From DATEJJ01 sp039649115 (GTDB taxonomy: Bacteria > Actinomycetota > Actinomycetes > Mycobacteriales > Micromonosporaceae), in assembly GCA_039649115.1 (NCBI GenBank), contig JBBWZQ010000120.1:1-64000 (forward strand): a stretch of 64,000 nt of DNA, read 5' to 3'. The notes under the pieces are model-generated. The model did no database searches and was not told where the DNA came from. It saw only the letters and a program-made list of their open reading frames with translations. Below are positions 43,359-51,556 of this stretch, in pieces. A program made the translations under genes and the position numbers. Position 1 is the stretch's first letter. Each line of letters begins with the position of its first letter.

Positions 43359-44192
43359 GTGGCCAGGCGGCGGCGGGCACCGGCCCGCTTCCCGGTGCTG
43401 GTCGTGCTCGTCGTGCTGCTCGCGCTGGTCCTGGCGCCGTTCCTCGTGGTCGCGGTGAACGCCGTCAAGTCCCCGGCGGACTACGCAGCGCACGGGCCGA
43501 TCGCGTGGCCGCGCGGGCTGCACCTGTCCGGGATCGTGGACTTCTGGCACCGCGTCGACTTCGGGCGCAAGCTGCTCAACAGCTTCGTGGTCAGCCTGGC
43601 GGTCGCGGTGCTCGGCGTGACACTGTCCGTGCTCAACGCGTACGCGCTGGGCATCGGCCGGGTACGCGGGCGGTTGTGGTTCCTCGTGTTCTTCCTCATC
43701 GCCAACCTGCTCCCGCAGGAGATGCTGGTCTACCCGCTCTACTACCTGTCCAAGTCGCTGGCCCTGTACGACACGCTGACCATCGTCGTCATCGTCTTCA
43801 CCGTCATCCAGAGCGCGTTCGGCACGTACCTGCTGTCCTCCGTCTACGCCAGCTTCCCGGTCGAACTGCTGGACGCCGCCGAGGTGGACGGCGCCGGCCG
43901 GCTGCGGGTGCTCTGGCGCATCGTGCTGCCCATCAGCCGCCCCACCCTGTCCGTCCTGTTCACCTTCTTCTTCATCTGGACGTGGAACGAGTTCTTCCTG
44001 CCGCTGATCTTCCTGATCTCCAACGACAACCAGACCGTGCCGGTGGCCCTGGGCGTCCTGCAGGGCCAGCGCCTGATGGACGCGACCACCACGAGCGCGT
44101 CCGCGCTGATCGGCATCCTGCCCGCGATCATCTTCTTCCTCGTGTTCCAGCGCACCCTCACGCGCGGCATCATCTCCGGCGCAATACGGTAG
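43359..44192 (+). CDS. Sugar ABC importer permease (MalG/UgpE type)
   Basis: This 277-residue second permease has six helices with the EAA loop ELLDAAEVDGAGRLRVLWRI and WTWNEFFLPLIFL. Its GTG starts one base after the previous stop, so the two permeases are made together and form the channel dimer. The next gene starts five bases after its stop, but its function looks unrelated. Confidence 0.92.
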   Translation: MARRRRAPARFPVLVVLVVLLALVLAPFLVVAVNAVKSPADYAAHGPIAWPRGLHLSGIVDFWHRVDFGRKLLNSFVVSLAVAVLGVTLSVLNAYALGIGRVRGRLWFLVFFLIANLLPQEMLVYPLYYLSKSLALYDTLTIVVIVFTVIQSAFGTYLLSSVYASFPVELLDAAEVDGAGRLRVLWRIVLPISRPTLSVLFTFFFIWTWNEFFLPLIFLISNDNQTVPVALGVLQGQRLMDATTTSASALIGILPAIIFFLVFQRTLTRGIISGAIR

Positions 44193-44196
44193 CGGC

Positions 44197-44802
44197 GTGA
44201 CGATCGGAGGCACCGCCGCCTACGCCGGGTACCCGGGCCTGCCGGCCATGGTCGAGCGGGCGGTGGCCGCGGCGCGGCGGCTCGACTTCGGCTACTCGTG
44301 CCGGCCGCAACAGGGCGAACTGCTGCGGCTGCTGGCCGCGGGCATCGGACCCGGGACGATCGGCGAGACCGGTACCGGCTGCGGGGTCGGCCTCGCCTGG
44401 CTGGCCAGCGGGGCACCGGCCGAGGCGCGACTGGTCAGCGTCGAGCGCGACCCGGTCCGGGCGGCGGTCGCGGCCGAGCTGTTCCGCACCGATCCGCGGG
44501 TGCGGGTGGTGACCGGGGACTGGCGGGACCTGGCCGGACAGGGACCCTTCGACCTGCTGGTACTCGACGGCGGCGGCGCGGCCAAGGACGCCGATCCGCC
44601 GGTGGAGCCGGGGGAGTGGCTGCGCGGGGTGGGCGCGCAACTGGTGATCGACGACTTCACCCCGCTGACCACCTGGCCACCCCGTCACGAGGGCCGCGAG
44701 GACGCCGCCCGCCTGCACTGGCTGCGCCATCCGCGGCTGCGGGCGAGCGAGGTCAGGGTGGCGCCGTCCGCCTCAACGATCCTGGCGACCTTCGTCGGCT
44801 GA
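44197..44802 (+). CDS. Class I SAM-dependent methyltransferase
   Basis: This 201-residue protein has a Rossmann methyltransferase fold; motif I is IGETGTGCGVGLAWLA and LVSVERDP is the acidic end of strand 2. FDLLVLDGGGAAKD and LVIDDFTP fit the O-methyltransferase-like branch. GTG 44197 follows the permease stop by four bases. Its last 30 bp overlap the end of the convergent DUF952 gene. Acceptor unknown. Confidence 0.8.
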   Translation: MTIGGTAAYAGYPGLPAMVERAVAAARRLDFGYSCRPQQGELLRLLAAGIGPGTIGETGTGCGVGLAWLASGAPAEARLVSVERDPVRAAVAAELFRTDPRVRVVTGDWRDLAGQGPFDLLVLDGGGAAKDADPPVEPGEWLRGVGAQLVIDDFTPLTTWPPRHEGREDAARLHWLRHPRLRASEVRVAPSASTILATFVG

Positions 44803-45135
44803 CACCAGAGTGGCCACGGCATCCGCGACCGGCGTGTCCCGGGGTACCGGCCGCGCCGCCACCACGGCGTCCACCGGCATCGGCGCGTACAGGTGCGGGA
44901 AGAGCTGGCCGCCCCGGGACGCCGCCCAGCGCAGTTGCCCACCCAGCCGGGCCGGGTCGACGGTGAGCAGCGTGAGCCCGTGCTGGTCCGCGAAGTACCG
45001 CCGGGCCGTCTCGACCACCTGGCCGGGGCCGGAGAAGTGGATGAACCCGTCGCGACGGTCCACTTCGGACCCGTCGTACCGGCCCGCCGCCTCGGCGCGT
45101 GCCCACTCGTCCGTCGACAGCAGCTTATAGATCAC
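44773..45135 (-). CDS. DUF952 protein
   Basis: This 120-residue protein of the DUF952 family reads VIYKLLSTDEWARAEAAGRY at the start, DGFIHFSGPGQVVETARRYF and LFPHLYAPMPVDAV. Function is not established; the fold resembles ADP-ribosyl transferase-like domains in some family members. The GTG at 45135 has a -10-like TACAGT seven bases upstream on the - strand, so it is probably leaderless. Confidence 0.85.
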   Translation of the reverse strand: MIYKLLSTDEWARAEAAGRYDGSEVDRRDGFIHFSGPGQVVETARRYFADQHGLTLLTVDPARLGGQLRWAASRGGQLFPHLYAPMPVDAVVAARPVPRDTPVADAVATLVSADEGRQDR

Positions 45136-45142
45136 CGTGTCA

Positions 45143-45152
45143 ACTGTACGGT
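45143..45152. promoter_or_regulatory. Overlapping divergent -10 elements
   Basis: ACTGTACGGT reads as TACAGT on the - strand (45143-45148, seven bases before the DUF952 GTG) and as TACGGT on the + strand (45147-45152, six bases before the stress-protein GTG). They share two base pairs, so both promoters cannot be occupied at once. Confidence 0.55.
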
Positions 45153-45158
45153 GGCTGC

Positions 45159-45608
45159 GTGAGCAGCGAGCGGTTCGAACTCGGTACCGACGGCCCCAAG
45201 GTCCTCGTCGTCGGGGTGGACGGCTCCACCACCTCCCTGCGCGCCGGCGCGTACGCCGCCGGCCTGGCCCGCCGGCAGGGCGCACACCTCGTGATCGTCT
45301 ACGTGGCACACCCGGGCGGCCTGATCGAGATGGCGCCGGGCGGCTCGGCCGCCGCCCGGCAGCTGACCGACGAGATCGGCGACGACCTGCGCCGGCAGAT
45401 CGAGGCACTGGCCCCCGCGCTCGGCATCTCCTACACGTTCCGGGTGGAGTCCGGCGACCCGTACGGCGAGCTGGTCCGGGTGGCCGACGAGGTGACCGCG
45501 GACGGTGTCGTGGTCGGCGCGTCCACGCAGGCGGGTCACCGGTTCGCCGGGTCCATCGCGATCCGCCTCGTCAAGGCCGGCCGCTGGCCGGTGACGGTCG
45601 TGCCGTAG
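45159..45608 (+). CDS. Universal stress protein (UspA family)
   Basis: This 149-residue single-domain protein reads VLVVGVDGSTTSLRAGAYAAGLARR near the start and ADGVVVGASTQAGHRFAGSIAIRLVKAGRWPVTVVP at the end, with the G-x2-G-x9-G(S/T)-type ATP-loop region partly altered. GTG 45159 is six bases after TACGGT. Such proteins help survival under hypoxia or stasis. Confidence 0.88.
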   Translation: MSSERFELGTDGPKVLVVGVDGSTTSLRAGAYAAGLARRQGAHLVIVYVAHPGGLIEMAPGGSAAARQLTDEIGDDLRRQIEALAPALGISYTFRVESGDPYGELVRVADEVTADGVVVGASTQAGHRFAGSIAIRLVKAGRWPVTVVP

Positions 45609-45705
45609 GACCGGGGCCGCTATCCTGACCGTGCACAGGGCTTCGTGAGTACGTGCCGGTTGGGTGGGATGGCGCGTCTCCTCGACGTGTTCGAAGGAGA
45701 CGCCG

Positions 45706-46917
45706 GTGTCGACCTACCGCGACCTCGTCCGGGCCACCACCCCCGGGTACCTCGTCCTCGCCTTTCTGGCCCGGCTGCCGCTGGCCATGGCGCCGCTCGC
45801 CACGCTGGTCCTCGTCGTGGCCAGCACCGGCAGCTACGCCGTCGCGGGCCTCGCCAACGCGGTGCAGGGTCTGGCGAGCATGGTGGGCGGCCCGGTCCTC
45901 GGCGCGCTGGCCGACCGGCACGGCCATCGCACGGTGACCGTGGCGGCCACCGCGGTCGCCGCCGCCGCGCTGGCCGGTCTCGTCCCGGCCGCCCGCGCGG
46001 GCACGGGCGCGGTGCTGGCCGCCTCGGCGCTCGCGGGCCTGGCCCGGCCGCAGATCGGCGCGCTCGTCCGGGTGCAGTGGTCACGGCTGGCCCGCGCGCA
46101 CGACCGGGCGCTGCTGCCGACGGCCCTGTCCTACGAGGCGGCGGTCGACGAGACAACCTTCGTGGCCGGACCGGCGCTCGTCGGGATCCTGACCCTGATC
46201 CCGGTCGCGGGGGCGGCACCGGTGGCCGCGGCGGCCATCCTGCTGCTCGCCGCTACCCTGCCCTTCGCCCTCGTCCACACGTCCAGCACCACCGCGCCGT
46301 CCGCCGAGCCGGACACCGCGCTCCCGGGCCTGCCGCGCCCGGAACTGGCCGGCATGTTCGCGGCCATGGCCATCATGGGCGTCGTGTTCGGCGCCGTGCA
46401 GACGGCGGTGACCGCGTTCGCGAACACCACCGGCCGGCCGTGGGCAGCGGGACTGATCTACGCGGAACTCGGCGTCGGCAGCGCCCTGGCCGGTACCGCC
46501 ACCGCCTGGCTGCCGCGCAACTTCACGGTTCCCGCCCGGTACGCCTGCTCGGCCGGCGCCCTGCTGCTCGGCACGCTGCTGCTGCTGACCGTCGGCTCGC
46601 TGGCCACGATGCTCGCGGCGGTCGCCGTCCTGAGCGTGACGGTCGCCCCGTACATGATCACGCTGTACGGGCTGACCGACCAGCTCGCACCCGCCAGCCG
46701 GGCCAACGCCGCGATGACCGTCATGACGGCCGGCGGCCCGGCCGGGGTCGCGCTGGGCACGGCCGTCGCCGGGCACCTCGCGGACCACCACGGTTACCGG
46801 GGTGCGTTCGCCGTCGCGCCGCCGGCCGCCGCGGCGGCCCTCACCCTCGCGCTCGCCAGCCTGCGGCGACTGCGCGGGCTCGGCGGCGGTACGGGAGAGG
46901 TCCCTATCTACCGGTGA
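45706..46917 (+). CDS. MFS transporter
   Basis: This 403-residue protein has about 12 helices. VGGPVLGALADRHGHR is the MFS motif A between helices 2 and 3. AAGGAG six bases ahead of GTG 45706 fixes the start. The set of motifs resembles uncharacterised actinobacterial sugar/drug efflux proteins; substrate unknown. Its last 14 bp overlap the convergent methyltransferase gene. Confidence 0.82.
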   Translation: MSTYRDLVRATTPGYLVLAFLARLPLAMAPLATLVLVVASTGSYAVAGLANAVQGLASMVGGPVLGALADRHGHRTVTVAATAVAAAALAGLVPAARAGTGAVLAASALAGLARPQIGALVRVQWSRLARAHDRALLPTALSYEAAVDETTFVAGPALVGILTLIPVAGAAPVAAAAILLLAATLPFALVHTSSTTAPSAEPDTALPGLPRPELAGMFAAMAIMGVVFGAVQTAVTAFANTTGRPWAAGLIYAELGVGSALAGTATAWLPRNFTVPARYACSAGALLLGTLLLLTVGSLATMLAAVAVLSVTVAPYMITLYGLTDQLAPASRANAAMTVMTAGGPAGVALGTAVAGHLADHHGYRGAFAVAPPAAAAALTLALASLRRLRGLGGGTGEVPIYR

Positions 46918-47755
46918 GACGTGCGCGGACCAACCAGGCGGCGGCCTCGACCCAGACCCCGTCCGGGCGCTGGCGGGCGGCATACCGCTCCGCCATCGTG
47001 GCCAGGATCCGCCCGGTGAGCGCGCCGTCGCCCAGTTCCGCGAACAGCCTGCGGAACCGTCCCATGCTGCTGAAGTAGTCCACCACGTCGGCGACGTCCG
47101 ATCCCACCCGCGCCGGTTCGCGCACGGACTCGATGTGGATGTCCAGGCAGCCCACCCCGGCGAGCAGGGCCGCGATCCACCGCCGGTCGGCGAACAGGTC
47201 CGCGCCGGCGGATTCCGGCGCTGGCGCGTGCGCCAGGAACGCCTGCTCGGGGATGCCGAACAGCTCGTTGTCCCGGTCGCGCTGCCAGCACAGGAAGGCC
47301 AGCCGGCCACCCGGCCGCAGCGCGCCGAGGATGTTGGCGAACGCGGCTGCCGGGTCGTCGAAGAACATGACGCCGAAGCTGCTGAGCGCGACGTCGAAGA
47401 ACCGTGGCGGCAGCGGGTGCACCTGAGCGTCGCCCTCGACGAAACGCGCGTTTGCCAGGCCGGCCCCGGCGGCCAGCCGCCGCGCGACGTCGAGCATCGG
47501 GCCGGACAGGTCGAGGCCGAGCACGGTACCGTCCGCGCCGGCGACCGCCCGGGCCACCGCGACCGACGTTTCGCCGCAGCCGCAGCCCACGTCCAGCACC
47601 CGGTCGCCGGCGGCGAGGCCGGCGGCGTCCAACAGGCGAGGGGTCAGCCGCTGGCGGATCGCGGCGTGCCGCTCGCGGTTGGCGATCCAGTGCCGGCCGC
47701 TGTCGCCGTTCCAGCGCTCCGCCTGCAGCGCGTTCGCTGTGTCCATGCGCGCCAT
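46904..47755 (-). CDS. SAM-dependent methyltransferase (UbiE-like)
   Basis: This 283-residue protein begins WNGDSGRHWIANRERHAAIR, common in a branch of class I methyltransferases. Motif I is VLDVGCGCGETSVAVAR and GLDLSGPMLDVAR closes the SAM site. ALRPGGRLAFLCWQ is the post-III motif. ATG 47755 or 47746 may start it. Acceptor not predictable. Confidence 0.83.
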   Translation of the reverse strand: MARMDTANALQAERWNGDSGRHWIANRERHAAIRQRLTPRLLDAAGLAAGDRVLDVGCGCGETSVAVARAVAGADGTVLGLDLSGPMLDVARRLAAGAGLANARFVEGDAQVHPLPPRFFDVALSSFGVMFFDDPAAAFANILGALRPGGRLAFLCWQRDRDNELFGIPEQAFLAHAPAPESAGADLFADRRWIAALLAGVGCLDIHIESVREPARVGSDVADVVDYFSSMGRFRRLFAELGDGALTGRILATMAERYAARQRPDGVWVEAAAWLVRARLTGR

Positions 47756-47834
47756 CCTGGCACGCGCCGAACACGGCGACGAGGCGCGACACGGGCGTGT
47801 CCGAGGCTGTCGAGCGCCGGTCCCGGGCGAGTGA

Positions 47835-48419
47835 TCAGGGCGCCAGCCAGGTGCGCATGAGCAGGTCGAAGGCGGTCGCCATGTCGGCGTCCCGGTCGTA
47901 CAGCCACTGGACCTGCAGGCCGTCCATGAGCGCGACGAGGATCTGGGCGACGAGCGCCGGGTCCAGGTCGGTACGGATGGTGCCGTCGCGCTGGCCGGAC
48001 CCTACCCACTCCATCAGGTCCTGCCGCACCGAGTCGTACCGCCCGGTGAAGAACTCGTGTGCCGGGTGCGCCGGCGCGGTCGCCTCCGCGGACAGCAGGG
48101 TGAACAGTGCCACGATGCCGGGCCGCCGGGTGTTCTGCGCGATCAGGTTGTGCAGGCTGCCGATCGAGTTCCAGCGGACCTGGTCCTCCTCGTCGCGCTC
48201 CTGGATCACCGCGGCCAGCAGGGCCGCCTTGCCGCCGAAGTGGTGGGTGAGTCCGGTCTCGCTCATGCCCACCCGCGCCGCGATCTCGCGCAGCGACGAC
48301 CCGTGGTACCCGTACTCGGCGAAGACCTCGATGGCGGTACGCAGGATCTCCTGGCGCCGCTGCGCCGTCTTCGCGTACGGACCGCGACGCCCCGTCGGTG
48401 GCTTGCTCACGCCCGGCAA
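47835..48419 (-). CDS. TetR-family regulator
   Basis: This 194-residue protein has a TetR helix-turn-helix (ILRTAIEVFAEYGYHGSSLREIAARVGMSETGLTHHFGGK). TTG 48419 has GGAG five bases upstream; GTG 48410 is the alternative. It is divergent from the GH3 gene with a 56-bp spacer and is the obvious candidate to control it. Sugar-gene control by TetR proteins is less common than by LacI types. Confidence 0.85.
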   Translation of the reverse strand: MPGVSKPPTGRRGPYAKTAQRRQEILRTAIEVFAEYGYHGSSLREIAARVGMSETGLTHHFGGKAALLAAVIQERDEEDQVRWNSIGSLHNLIAQNTRRPGIVALFTLLSAEATAPAHPAHEFFTGRYDSVRQDLMEWVGSGQRDGTIRTDLDPALVAQILVALMDGLQVQWLYDRDADMATAFDLLMRTWLAP

Positions 48420-48475
48420 TGTATCTCCACACGAAAACCTTGTACATCCCCTACTTTCAAACTAGCGTGTTCGTC

Positions 48476-50926
48476 ATGCCTGAACTGGAAGAGCGGCTCG
48501 TCAAGCTCAGCCTGGAGCAGAAGGTCCGGCTGCTGACCGGCGCCGATTTCTGGTCGCTGCACGCCGAGCCCGACGCCGGCCTGCGCCGGCTCGTCGTCTC
48601 GGACGGGCCGGCCGGGGTCCGGGGCGAACGGTGGGACGAGCGCAGCCCCTCGGCGAACGTACCGTCGCCCACGGCACTCGCGGCGAGTTGGGACGAGGGC
48701 CTGGTCGAGCGGGTCGGCGGCCTGCTCGCGGCGCAGGCCCGGGCCAAGGGCGTGGACGTGCTGCTGGCCCCCACGGTCAACCTGCACCGGTCCCCTTACG
48801 GCGGGCGGCACTTCGAGTGCTTCAGCGAGGATCCGTTGCTCAGCGCGCGGATCGGCGTGGCATACGTGCGCGGGGTGCAGGGCGGTGGCGTGGCGGCGAC
48901 CGTCAAGCACTTCGTGGCCAACGACTCCGAGACGCAGCGGATGACGCTGGACGCGCACATCGACGAGCGGGTGCTGCGCGAGCTGTACCTGGCGCCGTTC
49001 GAGGCGATCGTGCGCGAGGCGGGCGTGTGGGCGGTGATGGCCGGGTACAACGCGGTGAACGGGTACACGATGACGGAGAGCCCGCTGCTGCGCGATGTCC
49101 TGCAGGGCGAGTGGGGATTCGACGGGCTGGTCATGTCGGACTGGTTCGCCACCCGTTCCACCGAGGCGGCCGGCAACGCCGCGCTGGATCTGGCGATGCC
49201 CGGCCCGGTCAGCCCGTGGGGCGACGCACTGGTCGCCGCCGTGCGGGCGGGCAAGGTGGACGAGGCGACGGTCGACGACAAGGTGATCCGGCTGCTGCGC
49301 CTGGCCGGGCGGGTCGGCGCGCTGGAGGCTGCGCCCAGGCCGGCGCCGGTCTTCACGGACCAGGACGTGGCGGCCGGGTTGCGGTCCGCGGCCGCCGCCG
49401 GGTTCGTGCTGGTGCGCAACCACGAGGGGGTACTGCCGCTGGCGCGCGACGGCCTGCGCCGGTTGGCCGTACTGGGGCCGAACGCGGCACTGGCCCGCAC
49501 TCTGGGCGGGGGCAGTGCCACCGTGTTCCCGCCGTACACGGTGTCCCCTGTGGACGGTGTCCGCGCCGCGCTGGGCGACGCGGTCGAGGTGACGCACGCG
49601 GTCGGCGCCCTGCCGCACGCCCGCGTCCCGGTCGCTCCGGTGGCCATGCTCCGCCTGCCGGACGGCACCGGGGAGGGCGCCGAGGTACGGTTCCTGGCGC
49701 GCGACGGCGCCCTGCTCGGCACCGAGCGGCGCGCCGCCGGCGGATACAACTGGATATTCGGCTACGGACCCGGGATCCCGGCCGACGAGGTGGCGCGCGT
49801 CGAGGTGCGCACCCGGGTACGCGCGGGCGAGCCCGGCGTGTACCAGATCGGCTGTTCGGGTCTTGGCCGTTTCCGCCTCTGGCTGGCCGGCGGCGAGGTC
49901 TTCGACACGGTGCTGCGCCTGCCGCCCGGTGCGGACATCGTGGAGGGTCTGATGATCCCGCCGCAGCGGTTGCACCCGGTGGGTCTGGCCGGGGGCGAGG
50001 AGATCGACCTGGTGCTCGTGCACGACATCGCCAGCCTCGACGGCGACCTGCGCCTGCCCGGCGCCACCCTGCAGCTCAACATCGAGGCGCCGCACGGCAC
50101 CGACGGGGAGGAGATCGAGCGCGCCGTCGCGCTGGCCCGCGAGTCCGATGTCGCGGTGGTCGTGGTGGGCACCACCGAGGAGGTGGAGAGCGAGGGCTTC
50201 GACCGGGCCAACCTGGCTCTGCCCGGCCGGCAGGACGAGCTGGTGCGCCGGGTGGCCGCGGCCAATCCGCGCACCGTCGTGGTCGTCAACTCCGGCGCCC
50301 CGGTGCTGATGCCCTGGGCCGACGAGGTGGCCGCGGTGCTGCTGGCGTGGTTCCCGGGGCAGGAGTTCGGCAACGCGCTCGCGGACGTGCTGCTCGGGCT
50401 CGCCGAGCCGGGCGGCCGGCTGCCGACGACCTGGCCGTCCACACCGGACGGTCTGCCGTCCACCCGGCCGGTCGACGGGGTGCTGCGCTACGACGAGGGG
50501 CTGTTCATCGGGTACCGGTGGTACGACCGCGAGGCACGCGAGCCGCGGTACCGGTTCGGGCACGGGCTCGGCTACACGACGTGGGAGTACCTGTCCCTGG
50601 ACACCGGCGCGGACGGCGTGAGCGTGCGGGTGCGCAACACCGGCACCCGCCCCGGCCGCGAGGTCGTCCAGGTGTACGCGAGCCGTCCGGACAGCGCCGT
50701 GCCGCGGCCGGTCCGCTGGCTGGCCGGGTTCGCCACGGTGGACGCGCAGCCCGGCGAAGAGGTGACGGTACCGGTGGCCCTGCGCCGGCGCGCCTTCGAG
50801 CACTGGGACACCGGGCGCGGCGAGTGGGCGCTGGAGCCGGGCGGCTACGCGCTGCGGGCCGGCCGGTCGAGCGCGGACGCCGACCTGCCCCTGTCCACCA
50901 CGCTTGCGTGGCGCAGCGAGCGGTAG
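48476..50926 (+). CDS. GH3 beta-glucosidase with PA14 insertion
   Basis: This 816-residue enzyme lacks a signal peptide and so probably cleaves imported beta-glucosides. It has an N-terminal barrel with KHFVAND (144-150) and nucleophile D222 (GLVMSDWFATRS), a second alpha/beta domain interrupted by a PA14 sugar-binding domain (about 390-535), and a C-terminal Fn3-like domain (VRVRNTGTRPGREVVQVYAS). This is the KmBglI-type layout. ATG 48476 begins MPELEERLVKLSLEQK; earlier in-frame codons lie in the control region. Confidence 0.93.
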   Translation: MPELEERLVKLSLEQKVRLLTGADFWSLHAEPDAGLRRLVVSDGPAGVRGERWDERSPSANVPSPTALAASWDEGLVERVGGLLAAQARAKGVDVLLAPTVNLHRSPYGGRHFECFSEDPLLSARIGVAYVRGVQGGGVAATVKHFVANDSETQRMTLDAHIDERVLRELYLAPFEAIVREAGVWAVMAGYNAVNGYTMTESPLLRDVLQGEWGFDGLVMSDWFATRSTEAAGNAALDLAMPGPVSPWGDALVAAVRAGKVDEATVDDKVIRLLRLAGRVGALEAAPRPAPVFTDQDVAAGLRSAAAAGFVLVRNHEGVLPLARDGLRRLAVLGPNAALARTLGGGSATVFPPYTVSPVDGVRAALGDAVEVTHAVGALPHARVPVAPVAMLRLPDGTGEGAEVRFLARDGALLGTERRAAGGYNWIFGYGPGIPADEVARVEVRTRVRAGEPGVYQIGCSGLGRFRLWLAGGEVFDTVLRLPPGADIVEGLMIPPQRLHPVGLAGGEEIDLVLVHDIASLDGDLRLPGATLQLNIEAPHGTDGEEIERAVALARESDVAVVVVGTTEEVESEGFDRANLALPGRQDELVRRVAAANPRTVVVVNSGAPVLMPWADEVAAVLLAWFPGQEFGNALADVLLGLAEPGGRLPTTWPSTPDGLPSTRPVDGVLRYDEGLFIGYRWYDREAREPRYRFGHGLGYTTWEYLSLDTGADGVSVRVRNTGTRPGREVVQVYASRPDSAVPRPVRWLAGFATVDAQPGEEVTVPVALRRRAFEHWDTGRGEWALEPGGYALRAGRSSADADLPLSTTLAWRSER

Positions 50927-51405
50927 CCGAGGTAGACCATCAGCGCGGCGAGCGGCAGGTTGCCCCCGGCCGCCGTGACGAGGCTGCTGACCAGGCTTGA
51001 CGTGGTGGACGCGGTGGTGACGTCGAACCACGCGTCGCAGGTGAGCAGGGTGGCCGTGACGAGGGTCGCGGCCCACAGCGCCTGACCCCGCCGCCGGGCC
51101 AGCAGCGCGGCGACCGCGGTGGCCGCGAAGCTCGCCACGAGCACGATGTCGAAGCCGACCCAGGTGGTGCTCCAGTGGTGCGCCACGTACCGGTCGGGCA
51201 GCGTGAACGCGAGCATGACGGTCCACGGGACCATCGCCGCGCACGCGCCCAGGGCGAGCGTGGCCGCCCACAGCCGCCGCCGCGGCCGGGCGGCGCCGGA
51301 CGCCGGGGCACCGCGCGACAGCGCCGCGAGGCGGCGGGCCAGCTGCGCCCGCTGCTCGACGCTGAGCGCGAGCAGGTGTTCGTCGGTGATCACCATGGCG
51401 GTCAC
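50845..51405 (-). CDS. Four-helix membrane protein of unknown function
   Basis: This ~186-residue protein has a short cytosolic N-terminus (MVITDEHLLALSVEQRAQLARRL) and four hydrophobic helices between about 50 and 170. GGAGGGG six bases ahead supports the GTG at 51405; ATG 51396 is possible. The last 82 bp overlap the end of the GH3 gene on the other strand, and the tail (RGRSASALDRPARSA) looks unselected. Function unknown. Confidence 0.6.
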   Translation of the reverse strand: MTAMVITDEHLLALSVEQRAQLARRLAALSRGAPASGAARPRRRLWAATLALGACAAMVPWTVMLAFTLPDRYVAHHWSTTWVGFDIVLVASFAATAVAALLARRRGQALWAATLVTATLLTCDAWFDVTTASTTSSLVSSLVTAAGGNLPLAALMVYLGYRSLRHASVVDRGRSASALDRPARSA

Positions 51406-51556
51406 GTGCCACCCCTCCGGTCGGATCGGCGATGCCCACTCTGCCCTGCCCACATCGACGCCGGCTGGGTACTTCCTGAGAGTTCGATGACATCAGTCGG
51501 TGCGTGAGCCGGCCAGTTGACCATGGATGTGGTCGGGACGCTCTAGCCTCGGTGCC

